From NCBI GenBank assembly GCA_030141605.1, contig JAQGDQ010000556.1:74001-138000 (forward strand): a stretch of DNA of 64,000 bases, given 5' to 3'. The DNA is from Tubiluchus corallicola (taxonomy: Eukaryota; Priapulida; Priapulimorpha; Priapulimorphida; Tubiluchidae). The notes under the pieces were generated by a model. The model searched no databases. It saw nothing but the letters and a program-made list of their open reading frames with translations, and was not told the origin of the DNA. The position numbers and the translations under genes are program-made. Positions 23,901-35,900 of the stretch are shown in pieces (position 1 is the stretch's first letter; every line of letters begins with the position of its first letter).

Positions 23901-26900
23901 GATTAAACTCTTGGGTAGGTATTAAAATCATTACGTGAATTTTAACTTTTACGTACAATAAAGGATGTGCTAAAAATTGTGATATCAGATGTAATATTTG
24001 CCTTTGTTTTGGTTTGTATCATTATTTTTCACTTCGACGCCATTTTGCATGTTCACGTCTTTAAGTTATTTATAAATCTTGTAGCTGTTTCTGCTTTGTA
24101 CAAAGTTGTTGACATGTTCACTGTTATTCTGTCCAATATATGGTTTGCGTTCTTTATCTAATACGTTATGTAGAAAAGTGGTGATCACTTAAGAGATTTT
24201 AAGTGGTCACAGAAGAGATTTTAAGTGATCACAGAAGAGATCACATATGTGGTTAGCCGCTCGTTATCATCCACGATGAAGATTTTAGGCAGGTTTAGAG
24301 ATGTGTTTCCATTTCTATGAGGAAGTAGTCCATAATGCCGGGCCAAACTTTTGTTACATTTCACCAGGATCTAGACAGATTCTCGTTGCGACATTTTCAG
24401 AATTCACTGTCTAGTTCAAGAACAGTGAATTATAGTTATTGAAACAGTGAAGATTATGAGAATTAATCACTATCAGTACTAATGTCATTTTTGAGAGCGA
24501 GGCGTAACATTTCCCGATTCGGTTTCTGAGCCATTTAGAATTTTGTTGATTCTTATTTTTGCCAGTGAACTAGAATCATCATTTCCGTCATCAAGAAGTC
24601 TTTGAGGCAAGAATTGCTCTAAATTTACATGAAACGGGGAAAATTTTACTGATAACTTGACAAATCGGTCCGTCAAGAGGTGCATCACAAGAATTGCTCT
24701 AAATTTATTTGAAACAGGAAAAATTTTACTGATAACTTGACAAATTGGTTCGTCAAGCAGTGTATCACATGCATTTGACACTGTTCGTCAAGAAGTGTGT
24801 CGCATGCATTTGACACTGTTCGTCAAGAAGTGTATCACATGCATTTGACACTGTTTGTCAAGCAGTGTATCACATGCATTTGACACTGTTTATCAGGAGG
24901 TGTATCACATGCATCACAAGAATTGCTCTAAATTTACGTGAAACAGGAAAAATTTTACTGATAACTTGACAAATTGGTTCGTCAAGCAGTGTATCACATG
25001 CATTTGACACTGTTCGTCAAGAAGTGTATCACATGCATTTGACACTGTTTGTCAAGAAGTGTATCACATGCATTTGACACTGTTCGTCAAGAAGTGTATC
25101 ACATGCATTTGACACTGTTTGTCAAGAAGTGTATCACATGCATTTGACACTGTTCGTCAAGAAGTGCATCACATGCATTTGACACTGTTCGTCAAGAAGT
25201 GCATCTCATGCATTTGACACTGTTCGTCAAGAAGTGTATCACATGCATTTGACACTGTTCGTCAAGAAGTGTATCACATGCATTTGACACTGTTCGTCAA
25301 GAAGTGTATCACATGCATTTGACACTGTTCGTCAAGAAGTGTATCTCATGCATTTGACACTGTTGTCAAGAAGTGTATCACATGCATTTGACACTGTTCG
25401 TCAAGAAGTGATCACATGCATTTGACACTGTTCGTCAAGAAGTGCGTCAAGAAGTGTATCCATGCATTTGACACTGTTCGTCAAGAAGTGTATCACATGC
25501 ATTTGACACTGTTCGTCAAGAAGTGTATCACATGCATTTGACACTGTTCGTCAAGAAGTGTATCACATGCATTTGACACTGTTCGTCAAGAAGTGTATCT
25601 CATGCATTTGACACTGTTCGTCAAGAAGTGTATCACATGCATTTGACACTGTTCGTCAAGAAGTGTATCACATGCATTTGACACTGTTCGTCAAGAAGTG
25701 TATCACATGCATTTGAGACAAGATTTGCTCTAAATTTATGCGAAACAGTCGTTTCCAAACTTTACGCCGTCTGCCTGGGAGTTTGCATTCTCGTTGGCTT
25801 GGCAACGAGGGTAGATCCCTACATTTTTATGTGCAACTCTGAATGGAAAGCGCAGTGTCAAACAACGCTTGGGAAGTAACTAAGTAAACTGGCAAATGCA
25901 AAATGGCCGCATACATGCTTGCACACGCCAGAGAGAGAAAATGTCATATTAGTGCTAGCATTTCTGTATTTTTTCAGCATTCAAGTAAAACCTGCTCTAA
26001 TCTAATTAGAATATAATTATCTAATTAGATTTGCGGTAACGGGCATTGTGCAAATGTTTAGGCAAATAGGTTCCGGGACTCGAGTCGAAATTTTGGCCCC
26101 GAGTGGGCCCCAAAATATCTGTTTCAGTGAATTTTTTGGAATAACGTTTGCAAACACATTCGAGAATCTGCCTACAATCTTTATCTTGCAAAACAGTTTA
26201 ACGTTCTGGTGATTTTCTTGTGTATTTTTGGATATTTTCTTATCCCCGGTAGTATGGTAAGAAGTTTTTCCGAGAGTTGTTGACAGTTGCCACCAGCTGT
26301 CAGCACTTTGGTTAAAGGAAAAGCACATTGATAAGTATGCTGTACATGTTCTCTTGCAGTACGTCTGTGCCGTTACAGCTCTTTTTTAGATTTTGCAAGT
26401 TTTTCAGCCGAAGGATTGTTTAGAAACCCTTTGCTCTGGAAATTAATAAAGTTTGTTGTTGTTGTATATAAAGTTCCGGCAAAGCAGCTCGCTCACACCT
26501 CTGCTTTGACGTCGATCACTGGCGCCATAGGTGAGTGTTTCTCGCGGCGCGTGAGTTGAAAACTGGTAGCAATAATCGCAATCGCATCACATTGCCGGCT
26601 CGGAAATTTATTTAAAGCAAAAGCCAAGTCTCTCGGGAAGCGGAACTCGATTTAATATTTGGGAAAAATGTGTTAGACAGTTTCAGCAATGAAATTGTGA
26701 TAGCATCTCGTGTAATTAGTAAAATTAATTTAAAGTCGCCGTCACTTCACGCTAGGGCGCGCTCATTTTAGACGAAAAATGGCGTCGTCCGGTTGCCGTG
26801 CAATATGAACACTTATCCCACCAGGTACTTCAGAATCTTCTTTTTAACTTATAGAGCGAACTCTCTAAACTAAGTAACCAGCCCGGCATCTACTGCGTGC

Positions 26901-29900
26901 TGGCAAGTTTACATGTGTATCTAAAAGTCAACAAACATCTATAAATTACTTATTTACACAATTAATGTTAATTACTTACACATTTTAAGGTGTAATCTTG
27001 TATATTAAAGTAATGTAACCACTTTAAATTTGATCTAATTGATGACTAATTTCTAGATAACGACAGTTAAGAAACATAACATTAGAATAACTGAACTTCT
27101 AAGCAAACTGTAGAAACTTCTCAACGCGTACCTTCATCACAGCTTGCCTTCACGGCATTCACGCTGCCCAGCAGACACCAGTTTACGTCATTTTTTTTAA
27201 ATATGCCGGCAGCGACGTTCGTTTGGTGGGAGATTAAAAATATTTAAATTTCTTTTACATTTGTAAGCAGAGCATTTTACTCACATATTTGGTGTGGTGA
27301 TTTCAATATTTTTAATTGTACATTAAAATGCAATAAATGTTGTTCGAGGGTTGGTTCTTCCTTTAAATAAGCAGATGTGTATACTTTGCATGTGAGTGCC
27401 TATCTTTTGATAAATATATTTTTTTGCTTAACTTGGCTTATTGGCTTGTGTATTCCGTCAAAAGCACAAAAGGAATTCTAAATTAAAAACGCCGAAAAAT
27501 TTTGCAACTTTGTTGGGACTTGAACTCAAGACTTTCTGCTTCCCGAACACGTTTGCTAATCATCACGCTACGGAGATACCTGACTTTTCAGACTCAGAAA
27601 TGCCAATAGACATCTGTCGGATCATTGCTGATAGTAGACAGTAATGTCTTAATTTGCAATGCGAACGTAATTGCTATCAGTATTCAACTTCGTCGTTTTT
27701 GCTTTTATTTTGGTTAGTTTGTGGTGTCAGGCACTTGCGTTTAGCGAGCACACATTGAAATGATAAATGTGCTCAATGTTCTACTAAAAAGTTTTGAATT
27801 TGAAAAAGTGCTCAGGTCATTGGATAATGAACTGTTCGCAAATTGAATTATGTTGTTACTGGCAAATTAGATTGCTTTTAAGCCATTGTGAGATATTTTT
27901 TGCTTTGATTAAAATGTCTTGTGCTACAAATCTGTTATTGCATACTAAACAAAACATGTCATTTCAACTTACCTTTATTTAGATGGCAAATAATATTTTA
28001 AGAATTATATAGTAGTTTTTAATATTGTAAGTAAACGGTGCTAGCTTGTATGGTGTATGAAATGTTCGTACTAACAACCAAAGTTTAGATAGAACTGTAC
28101 TGCTGTTATTCTAGTTTCTTCACTCTTTGTACAATAAACTCCGCTTAACTGAAATCCAACTGGACCGAAAAAAGAACTTTCAGTGGGCGATGTTTTAAGT
28201 TGGACGATGTTGAGCAATTTCCAGCTTAGAGACTCTAAACCCCTCCTCCAGATGGCGAGCTAAATAGATGGCAGAAAGTCAACCCTTCTGTACATAAACG
28301 ATGAGATTTGATGACATTTACATAAGAAATAACAGAATAACAGACTGCATAAGAAATAACTTACATTAACTTCTCACGAACACAACTACGCTTAACTTAC
28401 ATTAACTTCACACGAGCACAATTACTCTTAACTTACATTAACTTCTCACGGACATAACTACTCTTAACTTACATTAACTTCTCACGGACACAATTACTCT
28501 TAACTTACATTAACTTCTCACGGACATAACTACTCTTAACTTACATTAACCTCTCACGGACACGACTACTGTTAACTTACATTAACCTCTCACGGACACC
28601 ACTACTCTTAACTTACATTAACTTCACATGGGCACAACTACTCTTAACTTACATTAACTTCTCACGGACACGACTACTGTTAACTTACATTAACTTCTCA
28701 CGGACGCAATTACTCTTAACTTACATTAACTTCTCATGGACACAACTACTCTTAACTTACATTAACTTCTCATGGACACGACAACTGTTAACTTACATTA
28801 ACTTCTCACGGACGCAATTACTCTTAACTTACATTAACTTGTCATAGACACAATTACTCTTAACTTACATTAACTTCTCACGGACACAATTACTCTTAAC
28901 TTACATTAACTTCTCACGGACACGACTACTCTTAACTTACATTAACTTCTCACGTACGTAATTACTCTTAACTTACATTAACTTCTCACGGACGCAATTA
29001 CTCTTAACTTACATTAACTTCTCACGGACACAACTACTCTTAACTTACATTAACTTCTCATGGACACAATTACTCTTAACTTACATTAACTTGTCACGGA
29101 CGCAACTATCCTTAACTTACATTAACTTCTCACGGACGCAATTACTCTTAACTTACATTAACTTGTCACGGACGCAACTATCCTTAACTTACATTAACTT
29201 CTCACTGACACAACTACTCTTAACTTACATTAACTTCTCACTGACACAACTACTCTTAACTTACATTAACTTCTCACGGTCGCAATTACTCTTAACTTAC
29301 ATTAACTTGTCACTGACGCAATTATCCTTAACTTACATTAACTTGTCACGGACACGACTACTCATAACTTACATTAACTTCTCACGGATACAATTACTCT
29401 TAACTTACATTAACTTCTCACGGATACATTTACTCTTAACTTACATTAACTTCTCACGGATACATTTACTCTTAACTTACATTAACTTCTCACGGACGCA
29501 ATTACTCTTAACTTACATTAACTTGTCACTGACACAACTACTCTTAACTTACATTAACTTCTCATAGACACAATTACTCTTAACTTACATTAACTTGTCA
29601 CGGACGCAACTATCCTTAACTTACATTAACTTCTCACGGACGCAATTACTCTTAACTTACATTAACTTGTCACGGACGCAACTATCCTTAACTTACATTA
29701 ACTTCTCACTGACACAACTACTCTTAACTTACATTAACTTCTCACTGACACAACTACTCTTAACTTACATTAACTTCTCACGGTCGCAATTACTCTTAAC
29801 TTACATTAACTTGTCACTGACGCAATTATCCTTAACTTACATTAACTTGTCACGGACACGACTACTCATAACTTACATTAACTTCTCACGGATACATTTA

Positions 29901-32900
29901 CTCTTAACTTACATTAACTTCTCACGGATACATTTACTCTTAACTTACATTAACTTCTCACGGATACATTTACTCTTAACTTGCATTAACCTCTCACGGA
30001 CGCAACTACTCTTAACTTGCATTAACTTGTCACGGACACAACTACTCTTAACTTACATTAACTTCTCACTGACACAACTATTCTTAACTTACATTAACTT
30101 CTCACGGTCGCAATTACTCTTAACTTACATTAACTTGTCACTGACGCAATTATCCTTAACTTACATTAACTTGTCACGGACACGACTACTCTTAACTTAC
30201 ATTAACTTCTCACGGATACAATTACTCTTAACTTACATTAACTTCTCACGGATACAATTACTCTTAACTTACATTAACTTCTCATGGATACAATTACTTA
30301 TCCTCTATCCAGCAGGTCACTATATAATAGGTTTAGAGACAGGCAATTTCTTCATATTAGTTCGTCACGTGCATTCGATATTTTGTTATATGTTAGACGT
30401 CATCCGGAACGGTTGAACGGTGAACCGATCGCAATTAATAACGTTTAAACGATTAGCTAAAAAACCTAACTGTCTCATGTCTCAGCCGTAGTAATGATTA
30501 AGTTATCTTTGAAATCACGGCACGGTTTAACCAGTTTGTGTGTATTTGCAGGTCTCGGCGGTTACGGCTCCGAGTCGGACGAAGAAGCGAGCCGGCAGGG
30601 ATCAGTGAGTGCGGCGGAGGATCGCGTCGGCGACGACGGAGACAGCGACAGCGACGCCGAGCTAGAGGCGCAGATTAGGAGGCGCAGGCTAGCATTCGAA
30701 AAGAAAATGGCTGCGCGCAGAGAGGAAGAAGAAAGAGTAAACAGTGGCGATTCGGAGAAAGAAAAAGCTTCTGAAACACAAGAAAATGATGAGGATGGTA
30801 ATTAGATACGTTAATTAAATAAATAAATAAATTATAAATAAATACTGAAAGGGGAAGAAAAGGGGTACAGTGTTCCCTCGCTACTTTGTGTATTGCGGAC
30901 TCGCTGGTTCGAGGGTTTTCAAAAATATTAATGTAAAATATTTATCGTGGTATTTTCGCTGTAGTCCGTCTAAAGTATTTTGCACATGCGTAGTACGTAT
31001 TCTACAGTAATGTATAGATTTGATGAATTTTGCATAAAAAAAATCGCAAAATGTATAAAAATATATTAAAAATAATAATTCTAACATTAAAAGATTATTA
31101 TAAATCATAAAAAATTACCATTTGCAGTAAATAGTGTATTTATTCGGCGGAACCTAGTCACTGGGGGGGGGGGCAAGCCAGCCCAACTCAGTGCCGGTCC
31201 CAAGCCCGGATAAATAGGGAGGGTTAGGGTCAGGAAGGGCATCCGCCTGTAAAAACTGCGCCAAAACCTTCTATGAATGAGTCGGTGAGACTTGAAGGTA
31301 AAGTCCACAAAGAAGTGGTCAGACCCGCTCTAATCTATGGGCTGGAAGCAGCTTCTCTAAAGAAGACCGAAGAGAAGAAAATGGGTGTGGTGGAGATGAG
31401 GATGTTGAGATGGATGGTGGAAATAACAAGAAGAGATAAAATTAGAAATAATAATATCAGAGGAACAGTAAAAGTAGTGGAAGCATCGAAAGATTGCGAT
31501 GGTATGAACACCTGAAAAGAAGTCGGTGAAGATCATGTGGAAAGGGAAGACATAAATGAATAGATGGTCAACAACAGGAATGCATGGAGAAGACTCATTC
31601 ACAACGGCGACCCCGCATAGGGAAAAGCTGGGAAGAAGAAGAAGAAGAAGTGTATTTATTCGGCGGATGAATACACACCAAAAACGAAATGTAGTACTTG
31701 CGCCCGCTTGAGATGCTACTTGCAGACGTGAGATTGTACGCAACACACGATTGGTTGATTGATGGAATGTAAAATAATGTATAAGTACTAAAATAAGTAT
31801 AGCTTCGCAGAATTTCGCTTATCGTGGGTGGGCCTGGAACGGAACAACCGCGATAAGTGAGGGAACACTGTATTCTAAGGTGTACTGCATAAAACCTTTC
31901 ATATTAAGTTATATTGCTTAGAATTATGGTTACCTGTTTGAAAAATTTACATAATTGGCAGAGAATTTTTTTTAGTAATTTAAAACACTTGCACCACCTG
32001 GTAAAGTGGCTTTGCATCGCCATCCAGTTGTACTACTGATTCACCATAAAGTACATGCAGTCATACCTCCGTTGTCGAACGTCTCCGTATTCGTAGAAAT
32101 CGGTTTTCGACCAGAAAATTCGAGTTGAAATTCTCTCCGCTCTCGACCAGAATTTCGGTACTCGACCAACCGCCAAACACGTGATGAATGCATGCGCGGC
32201 GAGCCGAGTAGAGCCGAGCGTAACCGACCGCGCCCGAGAGTAGTCACGCACAAGATTTGAATTGCCTAACATCGCTAAGTGCTTTCTACGCTTATTTTTC
32301 TCCGCTTTTCATGCAGGAACAATTATGTTTTTCTTTCAAAGTAATTCTATTATGATTTTCTTATCAATTATATCATAGCTACTGTTTGAAAAAACATTTT
32401 TGCATTATTATATTTCGTTTTAGTAATACTTTACTGTTCATTTGGTGCTTGAGAACGGATTATTTGCTATTAAATTATTTCTTATGGGAATAAATGATTT
32501 GGTACTCAACCAAATGGGTTTACAAACACTTTTTAGGAACGAATTATGGTCAAAAACAGAGGTACTACTGTAGTTAATCTTTTTGACCATATAATGTCAT
32601 TTAAACTTTTCCTTAGTTAACAAAGCTATGCTATGCAACGAACGCTCTGATCATTTTTTCAAACTATGCACAATGTTGCCTAAACTTGTTTCAAATGACT
32701 TGAAATGTCAAAATGGCTGCGCCTAACAGTCGTCGCTGGAGTTCAGGTTTACTGACAGCATGAAGTAATTCATACTTTAGCTTACTTTGTAGCAAAAAGT
32801 GTATGTTTAGCAAAAAATACACGTGCTCTGATTATTTTAGGCAAAGTTAGCTAAACTTGTTTCAAACGACTTACCATTAAAATGGCTACATGTAATTGCC

Positions 32901-35900
32901 ATCGCAGGAGTTTATATCTACAAGTTTTATATTGTGTTACTGCTAATGCAAGCGCTTTATGCAATAAGACAGTGTGTAAGTGATACAAAGTTTGAAAACA
33001 GATGTTTTAAGCTTCGCTTATGTGTTACTGCTAATGCAAACCCTTTATGCAATAAGACAGTGTGTAAGTGGTACAAAGTTTGAAAACAGATGTTTTAAGC
33101 TTTGCTTATGTGTTACTGCTAATGCAAGCCCATTATGCAATAAGACAGTGTGTAAGTGGTACAAAGTTTGAAAACAGATGTTTTAAGCTTCGCTTATGTG
33201 TTACTGCTAATGCAAGCCCTTTATGCAATAAGACAGTGTGTAAGCGGTACGAAGTTTGAAAATGAATGTTTTAAGCTTTGCTTATGTGTTACTGCTAATG
33301 CAAGCCCATTATGCAATAAGACAGTGTGTAAGCGGTAAGAAGTTTGAAAATGGATGTTTTAAGCTTTGCTTATGTGTTACTGCTAATGCAAGCCCATTAT
33401 GCAATAAGACAGTGTGTAAGTGGTAAGAAGTTTGAAAATGGATGTTTTAAGCTTTGCTTATGTGTTACTGCTAATGCAAGCCCTTTATGCAATAAGACAG
33501 TGTGTAAGCGGTACAAAGTTTGAAAACGGATGTTTTAAGCTTTGCTTATGTAGGCTATTTTCTGTGCTTCAAATACTTCAAGATAAATACCATTATTGTT
33601 TTATTAAAAAGGAACCATGACATACGGAGATTCTGATTAAATTTTTTTTGTGCGTCTCTTAGTTGCAAGACGACCCCAGCAAGATGAATCCGGAGTTGAT
33701 TCGGAGAACGTGGATTCAAATCCAGTGTTTAAGGAGAGCAGGCGACACAAGGGCATTCCTGGACTGGACGCTAAGAAGGAGAGCGACAGCGACGATTCCA
33801 GTTCCGATTCGGACAGCGATAGTGACGCCAGCGTGAAGCGAAAAGCTGGCAGTCTATTGCACGGCCAGAAGAGCAGCAAACATAGTGAACATCGTGAATC
33901 GCAGAGCAAAACACACGGCCGGCATTTGTCAAGCGGTGATCGTGGTAGAAAGCGAAGCGAGGAGAAGACAAGGAGAAGAGAATCTGATAGGCACAAGCAT
34001 AGAGACAGCGAAGACCGGTACCCTAAGCAGTATAGACAAGTAGAAAGGAGTAGAAGTAGGAGTAGAGAAAGAAGAAGACGTAGCCATAAGTCAGACGAGA
34101 GGCGAAAAGAGCGTAGGAGTAGGTCGTACAGTAAGGAACGAGAGAAGGATAGGGAGAGGCGTAGGAGGAAAGAGAGCACTTCTGAGAGGCGTAAAAGTCG
34201 AGACGACGATTCACGACACCGTAAAACTAGAGAGGAGGAATACGTGAGGCATAAAAGTAGAGAGGACAACAGGCGTTATAGAAGTAGAGATAAGGACAAA
34301 TACTCAAGGTCGCATAGGGATAGGGATGATGACAGTGAAAAAAGTCGACACCGGTCGCATCGGACGCTTAGCTCTAGCGCAAGTAAAAATCGTGGCTCTA
34401 AGAAGAAGCGAGAGAGAGAGCCGAGTTCCGAGAGCCAGACGAGTAATTCGAAAGAACGCTCGGCGAAGAAGAAGATGAAGAGAAAGAGCTCAAGCGTAGA
34501 AAAACGCTCGAAGCGCTCGAAGAGGAAATCTTCTAGCAGCTCCAGCAGCTCTTCGACTTCGGAAAAGTCGCCTAATAGGTCTGTATCCGATGATGATGAC
34601 GACGATGACGACGACGACAGCAGCAGCGTGCAGTCGGGTAAGCGGTCGAGTCGAAAACACAAGTCAAAATCCTCGCGTAAGTATCCAGTCTTTGTCGTAT
34701 GCGACATGCGAAATGTAGAAGCTTTGTGTTCATATTGTGTTGGTGGCATAGTTAGATTAGAGAAGTCCAGGGGGCAGCACTTGTTGTTTAATGCTCGGTT
34801 AAAAAGTTATCATTTTGTCAGCGTGGTAAGAAATCGAAAACGTGTGACGGATTGACTTTTCACGAAAACGTGAACTGCATTTCAGAAAATTTCGACAATG
34901 GACAACGGTACTGTAATGTTTACTTCGTTTTTTGTTCTCCTGCGTCAGACATTTTTTCCAAAAGTGCAGCGTATGTTTTACGTGATACGTATTGATATCT
35001 TCGCCTTCTTCTTCGTTAAAATTCAAAGCTAGTCTATAAGTATCGTAGTTTTTTGAAGCGCAGCGGTATGTGCGTTTCTTCACAGATCAGCGTTTTTTGC
35101 ATTTCTCCGCAAATTTGTCTCGCAATTTGCTAAGAGTGATAAAAATTTTTGTTGGCTTCTATAGAAACTTCAGTGGAAAGAAAAAATAACAGAATTCAGT
35201 TTTCCGTCAGTTATTTTTTGTCCTTTTTTTCTTCAATTAAGTTAATTTAAAGCAAAAATTGAAAAAAAACAAATTACCGTGTCCAGTACGGTAGTATTGC
35301 AGTTAATTTTTTTTTACTTTGGCCATAAACACAATGTCAACGTTTGGTTTATTGGCGTAAGTGTATGATGTATTTTTCGTTGGTGGGAGAATGGGTTAGG
35401 TGACATGCCAAGGTACCTCGGCGAGCGGGGAATGCTCTAACCAACGCCGTTGTATATTGCTTATTTTCCTGATCGCCTGTCAGTCGTTTTGTGTCCGTTA
35501 GGGGTGAGCGTTCGAGTTCGGGTTCGAACCAGTTTTTTAGTTCGAATTCGATTCAAACCTAAAATTTAGCTCTTCAACCGCATATGTTCTTCATCATTAA
35601 AATGCTCGAAACGTCGTTCAATTAGCACAATTTAGCTGCGATTTTTAAATAAATTATCAGCGGTTCATCGTCATCATCATCATCATCATCATCATCATAT
35701 GCCCGTCACGTCTATTGTAGACGTTGGACAGGCGGAATTCTAAAATAAAAGAAATCTGCCTTCAGACAGGTAAACGCAGCAGTAATCCAGCAAAAAAAAA
35801 CTAGACACTGCTACGCCAGTGGCTTGTCAGCACCACTTCCGAGTGTCAGCGGTTATACTGCAGAGCAAAATCGAGCAATATGCATGATCTTTGTAAGATC

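Noticed and set aside
29091-30416. Plus-strand ORFs of 158 and 273 codons (SRTQLLLTYINF repeats)
   Set aside because: Product of a 36 bp satellite; non-ATG starts and no flanking unique coding sequence.
33637-34269. Minus-strand ORF opposite the RS domain
   Set aside because: Shadow of the PNISR RS-rich exon, whose purine-rich codons leave the opposite strand open.
34637-34676. Use of the GGGTAAGCG donor inside PNISR exon 9
   Set aside because: It would delete the conserved SRKHKSKS C-terminus, which matches vertebrate PNISR when the later GTAAGT donor is used.
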